NCBI RefSeq assembly: GCF_020882245.1 | Contig: NC_083599.1 | Span: 19,850,865 to 19,914,864 of the forward strand | DNA from: Rhopalosiphum padi | Lineage: Eukaryota; Arthropoda; Insecta; Hemiptera; Aphididae | Direction: 5' to 3' | DNA: 64,000 nt | Shown here: piece after piece, positions 23,612 to 36,198 of the stretch | Layout of the letters: every line of letters starts with the position of its first letter | Numbering within the stretch: the first letter of the stretch is position 1 | Program-made: the position numbers and the translations under genes | Notes under the pieces: generated by a model | Database searches by the model: none | Told to the model about the DNA's origin: nothing | The model's input: the letters and a program-made list of their open reading frames with translations, nothing else

Positions 23612-26600
23612 CTAAGGAGCCTCTTGCAACTTCTTCAAACCCTTGCAGTTTATGATTGACGAGGTAGAATCACGATTTTCTTGGAAGAAACAGATGTTCA
23701 TCTTCGGAACGCCGTTGATTAGGTCGATGCCAAAGAAGATGATATTGACCGAAAAAGCGGAAACTTTGAGCAGTACGGACACGTCGGCCTCGGGCTGTAC
23801 GAACTCGTGACTGATGTATTGATGCTGCGGATTGATTTTTTCTGCGAACTGCAAGCACATTTCTAAATTAAGCACACTGCACGGTGCCACAAATGTGTAC
23901 CCCTTGACCGACCGACTAGCGCCGTCAGTCTCGTTGACCACCATTTCGTCGTCGAACATGTTTTCCGGACGGGACGCGTGCTTCTGATACTCGGCCATCA
24001 GAGCGACCGGTTTCATGCCAACCTCGCCGATGGCCCACAGCGCGTACTGGTCCATGGCGCATCTTTCGAGCCCGTATATGGTGCAAAACTCCTTGTCCAC
24101 CTCACAAACGTTCGTCTCGCCGAGCCTGGCTAGTTCGGCTACGCAATCGTTGTGCTTTGCGGACAGCTTTTTCGCCTCCTGCAGGACGAGCTCTACGCAA
24201 TACTTGATCAGGGCTGGACGGATTGATCTATTCACCGCGACCTCGCGCAGACTTTCCAACAGCACTACCATGCGCTGGCCACGCAAAACATACTTCACGC
24301 TCTCTTGCTCCGCGATGTTTTCCACCACGTGCCGCAACATCTCGTCGACGCCCAGCTCGGTCGTTTGTTTCTGATAGTTATCAAATATAAGTCGAATATT
24401 TTTCCAAGCAAAGAGCAAATTCTGTGGAGTGAGGTTATCCTCGAGAAACATTGTGACTCGTTCCACAAACACTGCCAAATGCTTTTTGATAAAGTAAACC
24501 GACTGCCAAAGTATTGAACCCATGCAGTAAGGAATTTTCTCCATAGTCTTGTAAATCGGAAACCAAACAGCTTTCTGGGATAGTACCTAAAGAAATTATA
24601 CAATTAGACCCATCATTATAATATTAATTTGAATTATACTATAAAATGTATGCGAATATTTAAAGGTGGAAAAGACAATGCAAAAAAAAAATAGCTAGAG
24701 TTAACTAAGTCAACGAAATTTAAAATAAATTTAACTTATACCAATTAAGAAAACATAAACTATAGTTGAATTACATTTTAGATAAAATATGCTTTTTAAA
24801 ATTATAGCACAGCTAAATTATGAAAATGAACAATTAGAATTTAAAAAATTCCATTTTAAATTTAATATAATAAATTTGTGAGAAAAAGATTTGATAATTA
24901 AGATATATTTTTAGTAATACTGTCTTTTATATTATATTATTTTTATTTATTAACACAATAGATAATAGAATACAATTATATAATAAAAGAAAAAATGAAT
25001 TATGCATAAGAAAAAAATATTAAATAGTTCTGAAGACAAACAAGAATAAAAGGTAATGAAAAAGTAGCATAAGGAGCAGCATACTCAAACTCAGTGGCGA
25101 AGCTTATGTTTTTAGTTAGGGAGACATTGAATAAAATGACACTATACGCTTGGATTCCTCCCTTTTTATTTTACCCATTCGATAATACTTTTTATTCGTA
25201 TGAGTAATTAATAATTCCACCGTTCAAAATTACATACATTAAATCATCAACCATGAGGACAAACTATAATATAATAACAACAATATTAAGAAACACGTAG
25301 GTACCTTTCGACTATCAGTAATAGCGATTTACAGGGGACGATGGCGATGTCGATAATTGAGGAAATCTGAATAGCGAGACATGTCTCATAACGAAGATAG
25401 TAAACCTCACTTACATTAAAATCTCCCCCGTACCCGCGCGCTCATAATTTGGAGACGTTGCATCGTAACGTCTCTTTGGTATAATATAAATATATAATAT
25501 TTGGAATGACCCGCACAGCCGTATCGCGGGCATCTAATCTATTTTAATAATTTTTAAAGACTATAACTGTACAACAAAAAACCAATTTTAACAAATATTA
25601 AAACGTATATCATTTTTATAATATAAATTACGTTAAAATTTGTAAATATTTTATAAAACAAAATTATTTGTCCTGTGTTCTAATTTCTTAGTGGGTAGAC
25701 GTTGTTTCATTGTCTCCTATGACACTTCTCCACTGCTCAAACTGCACTTCACAGTTTCTAAAAATCACGTCTTACTCGGCCATCAAAACCCAAATTAAAT
25801 ACTTCATACTAATAAAATGATAAAAATGGTAATCACTGGTCATAACAACAGAAAAAACTCAGAAAAATCAAAAATACAATTTATCTAACAGAAATGAAAA
25901 ACTGTAATTAACCATATCTGATTAGGCCATATTAGGATATGTAATATGTGGTGTTAACTTAGCAGTAAAATATAAATTAACAGAATGCCACTAATAGGTA
26001 TAACCTTAAGAAAATACAATATTCAATTCAATATAGACCTATTAACTATTAGGTCCAAACATAGAAAACACTACAAATATGATAAACTTCTTAAGAGACA
26101 CAGACTTATAAAATCAAATTTGACAAAGAAAAAAAAAATTATGCATAATGTTATCATTTTAAAATTGTAAAACTATTACTGTTATTGTAAAATTTTAAAA
26201 CTAATTACCTGTGTTATTATAAAATGTTATTTTTTAAAGATCAACAAAAAACATTTTTTATAGTCACCTTAAATGTATTGCATGTAATATATCTACAAGT
26301 TTTTATTAATTAAGACTATCAGTTTATTAATTATAGGTTAAGTCTGGATTTGTATACATTAAGAAACTATTTGCTATCCATTCTCTATTATACACAATTG
26401 TTTGACATTTTATACTCTCATTCAATTGCATACTCTCAGTAAAAATATGAAAATGCATAGAAGTGCAGACTTTGGTTATTCTTATTAGTTATCAATACTT
26501 AAAAATATATATTAATTTAATAGAATATGTAGGTACTTACATTTAAAATATTTTCAATTTCACTTGAAGCCATTATTATTCCAGTAATAAGGAATAAATC

Positions 26601-28075
26601 CAAACGTAGGTTTAACACATTTATCAATGTTACTTCAAAATTATTGTCTATTAATTCTAATGTAAAACGGAAGACTTCCAATGTACATTGAGTAATACAA
26701 GCACTTTTTTGAAAAATTGTCAGAGCTCTTCCTGTTTTTTGAATACATGAGATTTCAGTAGTTATTATTCTAGAAAGTAATTGCGCTGGTTTTGTTATAA
26801 TGCCAATTACAGAAATTGCTAAATCAATCCATTCATGACAAGCTCGTGCGACTGAAACTTTAATGTCATATTTGTACATGTTTATCAGTTGATTAATTTG
26901 TCTACCAGCTCCATATACAGAAGAACTTGTATATACTGCAACGGTTGGTATGATCACAGGCGCTAATATGGGGAAAAAATAACTACCTACCATAATTAAA
27001 CGGCCAGCCCAATCTACTATTTTTGAAGATATGTCAGCTGCTTTTAAAATTTTATTGCTCGATTTGGAAGCCGGTGTTATACTTTGAAATATTGTTTTTG
27101 ATGCATCATAAAACCCAGAAATAGGGTAGAACATAAATCCTTCAGGAAGATTATTATTGTCCAAATATTCATTCCAGTTACAGTATGTTCTATTGCGTTC
27201 ATAATCAATAAAAATACATTTATTTTTATTCGATTTTATTCGAAGTAAATACCATTTATGTACATCTTTATCAGGAAAATTTTGGCAGATACTACACTTT
27301 TGTTTGCAAATACTATGTGTCATAGTAAAACCTACATTAATGTTACCATAAAAATCAGGTTCAATTTTCTTCTCTATATTTTTTTTCATATTTAAAATAG
27401 TTTCTTGGATTTTATTATTATATAACTTAAATAATATTTCTTCATTGTTCATTTCACTATATTTGTTGTAATCAATTACTTTAGGAGATGGGCGTTCATA
27501 ATAAAAGGATGCTATAAACAATTTCAGTTGATTCATATGTATGGTTATCCATTCTGGCCGCGAATTGAAATATGAATATTGTAATTCTTCGAGGCGTTTA
27601 ATGAACAGGCGTCCTCTCTGAAAAAATATAAATAAATAAATTGATATATAAAAATACAAATGGCTAAATAATAATGTATTGATAAATTGTCTTAGACAAA
27701 TAAATTTAAAAATGTTATAGTTGTTATTGAAAAGAAATATTGTTGAATGAATTAAAATAATAATAATAATATAGGAAATATCTTTTAAAAAATAAAATAA
27801 CATAATAAACTACAATGGATTGAAAAATATTTTTTTTTTATTCAAAGTAAACAAAAGTTGGCTATTTGCCAAATAAAAATATTAAACAGAAATTGTAGAA
27901 TATAATAACAGTGTTATGAAATAGAAAATAGAAAATTAGAAAACTTACTTTTTTAATTATTAACTAATTAAACTAATTAAACATGATAAAAATATGAATA
28001 AATAAATAAATATTAAAAGAGTTATATTAATTGTTTTGTACTTACTTTAAGGTTTTCTTCAAAATTGTCGTCCAT
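23612..28075 (-). CDS. Uncharacterised insect protein, possibly DUF4781-like (copy 1)
   Basis: Model of three exons: 28075-28046 (MDDNFEENLK), 27617-26541 and 24586-23612, all joined in phase 0 at GT-AG sites (AAA|gtaagt, cag|AGA, AAT|gtaagt, ttag|GTA), giving 693 aa. Exon 2 (359 aa) has a CxxC-rich patch (CKQKCSICQ), a GFYDASKTIFQSITP block and a hydrophobic stretch (FFPILAPVIIPTVAVY), followed by GAGRQINQLI. This pattern reminds me of DUF4781 proteins of insects, but I cannot confirm it. Exon 3 (324 aa) is helical and unrecognised. Exon 3 is much richer in G+C than exon 2, so the two may instead belong to separate genes, with extra exons possible in the 1.95 kb between them. Function unknown. 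Splice signals are good; joining exons 2 and 3 is inference. Confidence 0.6.
24600..26540. other. Putative intron between exons 2 and 3 (copy 1)
   Basis: AT-rich, with a somewhat GC-richer island at 25,300-25,530. That island has an 8-bp hairpin (GAGACGTT / AACGTCTC, 25452-25474). A single hAT-like end (cagtggcgaagcttatg) occurs at 25094. A 61-codon plus frame at 25985 is AT-rich chance. Confidence 0.4.
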
Positions 28076-28637
28076 ACTGAAAATCAATCAAATATTTTCG
28101 CCAACCACCAGTTAATTTCCTTAACAATATATTATAAAAATATGAATGATGATAATCTTAATATTACATAATTTTACTAATATCTCAATACTTTAAATAT
28201 TTTCAGGTTATATTTTGTTTTAGAAAATATACTAATACTAGTTTAGGCTGTGTGAACACTGAATAAGGTTTAAAATTAAGTTATAATTAAAATAATACAG
28301 TAAATGGGATGAATTTTATAATTACAACATTTATTTAACGACAAATGTGTGAGTATAAAAAAAATTATGTAATTAAATGTAATGTTTCATATTAATATCT
28401 AGGGTAGGATTTATATGCAATGGCATGTTATATGTGATTATGATTTCTGATTATTGCTTTTATTTATTATGTCCAGAAATCACGTCACATTGAAGCAAAT
28501 AGTGGTCATATTTTGAATAAAATGTATTCAACTTTAAACACATAAAATATATTATGGTATAATACCATATATAGAATATAACCTATAATATATTATACAC
28601 ATAACCTACCATAATACTTACAATAAAATAAATTACT

Positions 28638-29024
28638 TTAAGAGGATGTCGCACTCATAAGTGTTGTCTCCATCTTAAACATGAATGACATAGGTCATAG
28701 ACAATATGCGTTTACACAATTTGTGTAGAACTCGCTCTATTTTGGTTCTAGAGTAAATATACCTATTATAAAATTAAAAGATGACAATATTTTGGAGGGC
28801 AAGATGCTGAGTATTTTTCATTATTTCTAATATAACGTTCATTATAATCGTTTTAAAAAAGCTAAGCATCTTGCCCTCCGAAATATTGTCAACTTTTAAT
28901 TTTAAAAATAGGTATATTTACTCTATAACCAAAATTGAGCCGGTTTCTACTCAGACTGCATAAACGCGCTAAGTCGTACATGTGTAAGATGGAGACAATA
29001 CATACAAATGCGACGTCCTTTTAA
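28638..29024. mobile_element. TTAA-bounded foldback MITE, 387 bp (copy 1)
   Basis: The whole element is a long imperfect inverted repeat: GAGGATGTCGCA at the left pairs with TGCGACGTCCTT at the right, TTGTCTCCATCTTA with TAAGATGGAGACAA, and GAGGGCAAGATGCT with AGCATCTTGCCCTC near the centre. TTAA is present at both ends (28638 and 29021). Related to the TTAAGAGGACGT ends at 16424 and 5127. Probably mobilised by a piggyBac-type transposase; no coding capacity. Confidence 0.8.
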
Positions 29025-29714
29025 TAGCAATATCAATAAAAATATCATGATATAGGTACTTAGTAATATAGGCTAATAGACCATATTTACTAAGAATCGT
29101 TTTTCATACGTAAGACATAGATTTATCATTGGTTTTAAATTTCACAGTTATATAATATTTGTGACTTACCTATTTAATGAATCAATATATTGAATAATTA
29201 TATATTTTCAATGGGAAATGGCGCGACATCAGCCTTACTACTTTCTAGTGTTTATTCTCGTATAATAATATAATATGATCATGATCTATGAACATATAAA
29301 GCAACTATAAAAATTAAAAGTTCTTAATAACTGATAAATATTAAATAATAAAAATATTACTTATTTATATAACTAATAACACGATTAACTTACAATCATA
29401 GTTAATAAATATAATTACACCATAGATTACACAGATAGGTAAAAAAAACAATAATTAATAATTATATTTATTATTTTCATGTAAACACGAATCGTGATAA
29501 GGTGAAAGCGTTGTAATATTCTGTGGTGAAGGTCAGTTGACAATCGGATCACTGCAGCCGATTCCACGCTCCGCACGCACCAATTACTATCAACATCATA
29601 TCATATCAATTATTAATACAAGTGATAAGCACTTGTCCAAAAACGGATAAGAGTAGACATTTAACTTTATATCAGTCTTTTTAAGAGGCCGTCCCAGTAG
29701 AAAAAAATCGACCG

Positions 29715-30048
29715 AAAAACATGCTTTCGTACTTCCAATAGTAGTAATAGTACTCAGGCCTCGTTGATCGTAGAAACATGATTTTGGTATCAAAATAATC
29801 ACGAGAAGTTGTACTAAATATTCTTGGAACAGAATTTTAAAATTTTTTTTCGTTCCAATTTTATATGTGTTTGAAATTTGTAAAATTTTTCTTTTTTTTA
29901 AAAAATCATATAAAATCGGAAAATTTAGATATCGAAAATCTGTTCCAAGAATATTTAGTACAACTTCTCGTGATTATTTTGATACTAAAATCATGTTTCT
30001 ACGATCAACGAGGCCTGAGTACTATTGGAAGTACGAAAGCATGTTTTT
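29715..30048. repeat. Long inverted repeat, arms 118 and 109 nt (copy 1)
   Basis: The left arm 29715-29832 and right arm 29940-30048 are complementary with one mismatch and a 9-nt extra stretch in the left arm (an extra TAGTAATAG beside the TAGTACTC word). The spacer is 107 nt. It is not bounded by recognisable termini, although TTAAGAGGCCGTCCC stands at 29681. Transcribed RNA would form a nearly perfect hairpin of over 100 bp. Several short reading frames across it are by-products. Confidence 0.85.
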
Positions 30049-30089
30049 GGCAAAAAAATAACGAATTTGCCGTCGTCAAGTGCTGCTAA

Positions 30090-31825
30090 AGCGATTACAG
30101 CGGCAGCGTTCTGAAATAGTACTTCTTCCACCACCCCGCTTGCATATGCAGCCGTACCGCACCATAGGTCAAAACTGGTTATTTATCGCAGCCGCGCACT
30201 GGTTATAAATAGCCAAGTACGTCAATACGAAAATAATAATTTTGTCAATAAATAATATTATTTTATTTTTCGATGTTATAATTCGTAATTTTATTTACTA
30301 TCGTATTTTACGCAAAATGGAACTACGACATAATACTATATCGTAAAATTGTCACAAATCAGCTAGAAAACGTACGATAAAAAAATAATATAAATTAAAT
30401 TAAATATAAAAAAATACATTGTATTAATCCTAACATCATTTTTTTTATTATTACTTATTTAACCGTATGATTTTAAAGTATTTGTTAATGGTTTTATTTA
30501 TTTTTTTGATCGGTTTTTATTTTGATGAATGTTGAAATGTTATTTTAAGAATATGTAATAGTTAGGGCCAAGATTTATATTCCCTTAAAAATATCAAAAT
30601 ACGCTGTAAAAAATAGTTAAAAACTTTTTTTACATTTTAATTTTGTTATTTTATTGCAATTTTTAATAGATTCTTTGGTGATGATTTTGATTGTTGACTG
30701 ATGAAAACATCACTTTTGAAATTGATTTATTTATTCTAAGCATACCAAATAAATTCATAATTAATTTTATGCTAAATTCTATATTTTCATGTTAATCTAT
30801 TTTACCTGTTAGATTGCAAGTGATACATTGTACAATAATATAGTCATAAATAAAATGATCAATAAATGATAAATTTGTAGAACAAAGTTTCTTGACCTAA
30901 CATTTTGAATTATCAATTACATTTTATCTATAAAATATGTAGGTATATAATATATAAATATAATCTAAAAATTACTAAAGTAAGCTAATAATTAGTAAAA
31001 GAAAAGAAAAAATTGTTATTAACTTCAAAACTGTTAAAAATGTAAAATAAAAGTTTTGTTTTCGATTCTCTTAAGTATGAAAAGGGATTTGCTACTTGAA
31101 AAGCATTGCCTAAAAAATATTACATTTTTAATTCAAATTCAGGCCGTAAGAATAATATTTTTATGGAGCCAAATATGTAGGTACCTATATAATATAGACT
31201 ATAGTTAATTTAATAATGTATAATATATTAGTGTCCTTTTTACACTAAATCCAATTATAATTTAAAAAAATTTAAAAATGTTATAGTGAACTACTGAAGA
31301 CTAAAATCAGATTAAATAATATCTATCATAATCAATATAACAAGATTAAAAACACTTAAGAAAAGTCTTATTTTTACCTAATGTGTTACAATTCTCTAGT
31401 ACCTTTTTTTTAACCAAATTAGGAAAATCAGGAACCAAAAAATTGCGAATTCCATAGGTACCTACCTATTATATTATTGGTAGGTATTAATGTTGAACAT
31501 GTAATTATATATAAAAAATTATTTGTTTGATGATAATATTTAAAAATTTAATGAAAAAAATGTATCATTCATTTTCATATTTAGGTAGTTCTGAAAATAA
31601 TAAAAAAAACTAAAACATGATACTAGTATTTATAATCAATGATACAATTAATAAATTTCTAAAAATTGAAAATCAAGAAAGTTTACAACTTTACAAGTCA
31701 ATCTCTAACTTGACAAGCGTTTTTTTTATTACTAAACCTAAGACGTAACTAATCAATTATATTATGGCATTATATCTATTATAAGAGCCTGTATCTACAT
31801 CCACTTTGGACAATCCTTGGCTTTC
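30090..31825. other. Intergenic, nothing recognised (copy 1)
   Basis: Mostly AT-rich. A single end resembling the hAT-like element at 14184 (tagggccaagatttatat) is at about 30563. No gene seen. Confidence 0.5.
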
Positions 31826-31943
31826 GCCAACGACCATACCACGTTGAATACACCAGTTCTCGTCCGATCACTGAAGTTAAGCAACGTCGGGCGTAGTTAG
31901 TACTTGGATGGGTGACCGCTTGGGAACACTACGTGCCGTTGGT
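31826..31943 (+). rRNA. 5S ribosomal RNA (copy 1)
   Basis: The sequence starts GCCAACGACCATACCACG and ends CCGTTGGT, whose first and last seven bases pair as helix I. The internal Pol III control region is intact (AGTTAAGCAACGTCGGGCG, then ACTTGGATGGGTGACCGC), and length is 118 nt. A run of ten T residues begins at the 3' end (31943-31952) as a Pol III terminator. Against the fruit-fly 5S sequence as I remember it, helix III has a compensated pair change (CGGT/ACCG to CAGT/ACTG), which argues for a structurally sound gene and not a decayed copy. It is a single gene, not a tandem 5S array. Confidence 0.93.
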
Positions 31944-31952
31944 TTTTTTTTT
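31943..31952 (+). terminator. Pol III T-run terminator of 5S (copy 1)
   Basis: Ten consecutive T residues start at the last base of the 5S stem, which is the standard RNA polymerase III stop signal. Confidence 0.8.
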
Positions 31953-34900
31953 TAATATTAAATCGTATTTTAATTTTTATAGGTATCTGTAAGTATTTTT
32001 TTTTTTAGTTCATTAATTATTAATTTATTTTTTTTTTCATACAAATATCTGTTACAATAAATATTATTTATTCACGTCTCAACAATTTAAGTATTAATAG
32101 TTTAATGTCTTTTGACTTATAAACAAATTTCCAAATTAAATTATCTTGAGAATTATACTATAATGTTACTGGATTTGTGTAAAAATCCCAATTATTGTTT
32201 ATTTTTGTTTTCTTAATTATAAAAAGTATACTTCATTCCTCAAAGTACTAACTAGATTCACTTTTTAGTTTTTTATCAGAAAAGATTAAAGAAGATTGAA
32301 GCATTTTTACTGTTCTAAAAGGTGATGATAGATACAAAAAAGAAAACATTTTTGTAAAATTTAATTTTAATACATTCATCACTTCACCTAAAATCTAAAA
32401 GTTGTTGCTGCTGTATTACGTTGTAAATTGTAATATATACTTTAATATTAAACTATTGTAAACATTTTTTATGATTTTTGTCCTTAACTATTAATAATGA
32501 ATAATGATGTATGATTTAATGAATATACTAAAATTACTGGGTAGTATAATTAGAAAAATAAAAGGGAATATTTTAACAAATACAAATGTAAATTAATATT
32601 AAAAGTATCTTGTACTTGTTACCTGTGTCTTACATTTGAATATTTTAATAAAACATCATAGTAGAATTTAAACAACCGATTGTATGTATTAGATTGTATA
32701 TTAAACATCTAATTTTTTGAATTTTACATTTGGATTTTCAAATTGTTGACTGTCGTAAAAAAGGTATGAGGGGATCTAATATTTAATTTCCAAGCCTTAG
32801 TTTTAAAAATTAAAAATTTTAACTACAAAAATTAGTTTTACAATTTTCGCGATTTTGTAAAAAACACTATATTTTCATCTGGCACGGTAATAGACAATAG
32901 TATATGCCTAATATGTATAAACTTTCAATGTCTCATACAGAAGTTTAACTTGCTCTCAAGGTGAATATATAATTAATTTATGTAGTTCAAGTATAACTTT
33001 CATAGATAGCGCAAAGGATAATAATAGCTACAACGTTGGTAAATAGTGTATGAAAATAAAATACAATATTTTTAAATGAACGTAGGAAAATGATTTAGTT
33101 AGAAAAATATTTGTTTGGAAAATATTAAGTACCTAATATACCTTTATTATAATACAGCATTATTCATTTACCGGAGAATATTTTAAGGAATTATCACACA
33201 CATGGCGACATGAAAAATAATTATCCATGCTAAACATATCACAATCAAAAACACAAAAGCCTAAAAAAAAGAACACAACAATAACATTATTTAAATAAAA
33301 CTTATAAAACCTTATCTATATCAAACCATATCATAAAACTAGGATCACATAAATATTGTATGACTTAAATTTAATCGTTTTAATTAAAATAATAAAATTA
33401 ATTATTAATTATATTCAATATACATATTATACAAGTATAAAAAACAACAATTTAAAATAGGAGTAAGAATTCAAATTATATAATTTATTCAAATTTCTTT
33501 AAAAAATTTCTTTATAATTCATTGAAGGCTCAGAGTGAAAAAATATTTTTCTAGCAGTAAAAAGCCGATGATAAATTTAAAATTTAAAAATAGCGTGTTC
33601 ACACCGCTTATTTTGCCGGGAGGGGCGTTGTTAATATAATACATTATAATTTATAATGTATTTATTCTATGCTAATATAGTTATAATAGGTTCCTATAAT
33701 CCTATATTTATTGTGATAGATAGCATATATAACTACATGGGATCATATAATAAAATGCATTAAATACATATTATCAGAAAATTATGATTACGTTTGAATA
33801 CATGTAACTATGCATAATATAGAAATCTGAAATATCAAAATGAAAGTACAAAAGTTACAACCAAAAAATGTAAAGTAAGAGAAAAAATATGCAATGAAAA
33901 AAGGTAGTTATGTAAGGTAAATATATAGTAGATAACCTTATGTTATATAGGTACTTAATTTTCGTATTAAATAATCCACATTGGTTTTTTACGCAATTGA
34001 AACTATAAGATCAACAGTACATAATCGTAAACAAAATATAATAATAACATTAATTAAAAAAAAATTAATTAATAAATTGAAAGAATATCTATGGCTTAAC
34101 AACAATCATGTCCAACACAAACTTCTTCACTTGAATTTTGATACTTTAACGGTAATAATTTTTATATTAATTGTATTAAACATTCGTTTTTCAGTAGTAA
34201 TATTTTAACAGTTTCATAAATATAATTTATATTCTAAATTACGGATGACAATTTTTTCTAACGTTACGTGCCAAAAATTAACTATTTTTTTTCCTGCGTG
34301 TCATTTAATTATAGAAACAATTATTAATTATTATATTATATATATATATATATATGAATAAGAAAATATAATGTACCTATTAATTTAAATTAATTTATTG
34401 TAATTATCAAGTTGACTAAGGAGAAAGAAGTTTAATAAAAAAAAAAAAATGACGAAAATAAACGAACCTACAATATAATTTTCTGGAAGACGTCAGCGGT
34501 AATAAAAAGGATCTTATTATATTTATTATTAAAAATAAAATAATATACCTAATAAGTAATAAGTATTTTAATTTTTCTCGTGTTCTGAACATTTTTTTGC
34601 GTGTAAATCTTAGGTGCGCGTGTGCACGGATTGCCATTCCTGTTCTAAATCTATTTTATACAAAAAACTGATTTTTATAAAGCAGTGTATGCTTTTTCAA
34701 TTGTATTTTCGATCAAACACGAAAGTATATGGTTGCTTTTTTAACTTTAGCCAGGCAATTTGAAAACAAGTATAAAATCACGATGACTGTTCAAATAATA
34801 ATTATACTAAAGATACTAACATGAAAATTAGGAGAACTTGCTTTTATGACTGTGAATAAAATAGGTAATTAACTAATGGTTTGAAGTATATAATTAGAAA

Positions 34901-35322
34901 GCAAGTATTTTAATAAATATTATAACATATTCTGAGATGAATTGAATTAAAGAGATAAAAGAAGAAGAGATACGTTAACCTCCACTATTTTCAATAGAAT
35001 TTTGCAACTGTTTTAGTTGTCTTCGAGGTGATCTTTCAGAGAACCAACAGGCAACAACAATGTTAAATGTGGAGATGTAGTATAATACATTATTAATACA
35101 TTTTCAGCACTATAATAAATTGTACGGACCCAGTCATTAAATCATAGATACGTTAAAAAGAGATCATATAGCTTAACTAAAATGACAAAACAAACAATTA
35201 ATTGACAGATTTAAGTCACAAAAATAACCTAGGTAACCTATGTGTAACCGGTTTGCCTTTATTCGAAATTAGCACGTCTCAGTGACACGACACTGATGCT
35301 GTATACGGAGTTTCACTTTGTC
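31953..35322. other. Intergenic, nothing firm (copy 1)
   Basis: AT-rich. It contains (AT)n at about 34,335-34,357 and small palindromes such as that at 33,637-33,665. Minus and plus frames of 73-75 codons near 33,981 and 34,416 have no recognisable content. A coding-looking minus fragment at 34975-35104 (ending WFSERSPRRQ... then a stop) could not be joined to an exon. Confidence 0.45.
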
Positions 35323-35505
35323 TCAGCTGAGGCAGTAGTAGGACATATCATCACATGACCTATTACCATATGCCTTTGTCTTACTTATATGGTTTGGCAA
35401 ATTTCTTTTTCTTTTATTAGATCCAACACTGTTTAGTTTGTCTGCATTTACGTCCAATTGATTTTCTCCGTATTTCTCCAGCACCATATCACTGAATACG
35501 TGCAT
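35323..35505 (-). CDS. Hypothetical small ORF or first exon (copy 1)
   Basis: Sixty codons from an ATG preceded by an A-rich leader. The first 40 residues (MHVFSDMVLEKYGENQLDV... to RNLPNHI) have balanced, coding-like composition, unlike the AT-driven frames around. A possible splice donor (ATAA|GTAAGA) follows residue 40, so this may be the first exon of a minus-strand gene whose promoter would be the CpG-rich block on its right. No partner exon could be joined and no family is recognised. Confidence 0.3.
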   Translation of the reverse strand: MHVFSDMVLEKYGENQLDVNADKLNSVGSNKRKRNLPNHISKTKAYGNRSCDDMSYYCLS

Positions 35506-35559
35506 TTTTTCTTTTTATAATAATATTGTCTTTTACTTTAGGTGCCCACTGCGGGTCAT

Positions 35560-36162
35560 AACATCAATATATCGGCATTCGGCAATACCGAATATCGAAC
35601 ATCAGACTTATTCGCGGATTATACGTGATAATACTTGTTCACCGTGTATATACACCCATCACTCTATTCACAGCAACAACAGGACTTGACCTGCACTCTC
35701 GTACACCGCCCCGCGGACACGAAAAGTCGCACGAAACGAGGCTACGCAATAAATACGATAATAATAAGGCCTCGTCGTGTGTACATAAATACTGCAGGCC
35801 CTCTGCAGCAGCGCCACGCCATCCTCCGTGCACGGGGCCCCCCCATTCGGTGACAGTCACGGAGCTTTGCGAAAAATAAAATATATATATATATATACCT
35901 ATGCGCATAAACACATAATACGCGTTTGAATTCAAAAAAAAATAAATAAAAATTACGACGCGCCGTAGGTATATAATACATAGGTATATATGCCGCGGCC
36001 GAACATTTCGAAAACACGCCAATGACATGTAAAAAGAGGATATATAATAATAATAATAATAATAACCGCACACGATATAAACACGATAATAAAAATCCGC
36101 GAATACGTCGAGGGCGCGCAGGGTGTCTAACCCACATTGTAGTATATTATAAACGCTTACGC

Positions 36163-36198
<36 letters not shown>

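Noticed and set aside
24015..24374. 119-codon plus-strand frame
   Set aside because: It is the antisense shadow of the GC-rich exon 23612-24586.
27947..27955. Extra donor (gtaagt) between exons 1 and 2 of the minus-strand gene
   Set aside because: The sequence before it, read on the minus strand, contains stops in the needed frame, so no additional exon is supported.
34975..35104. Minus-strand fragment ending WFSERSPRRQLKQLQNS... and a stop
   Set aside because: Composition looks coding, but there is no in-frame AG acceptor between the upstream TGA and the start of the open stretch, and it could not be joined in phase to the ORF at 35505.
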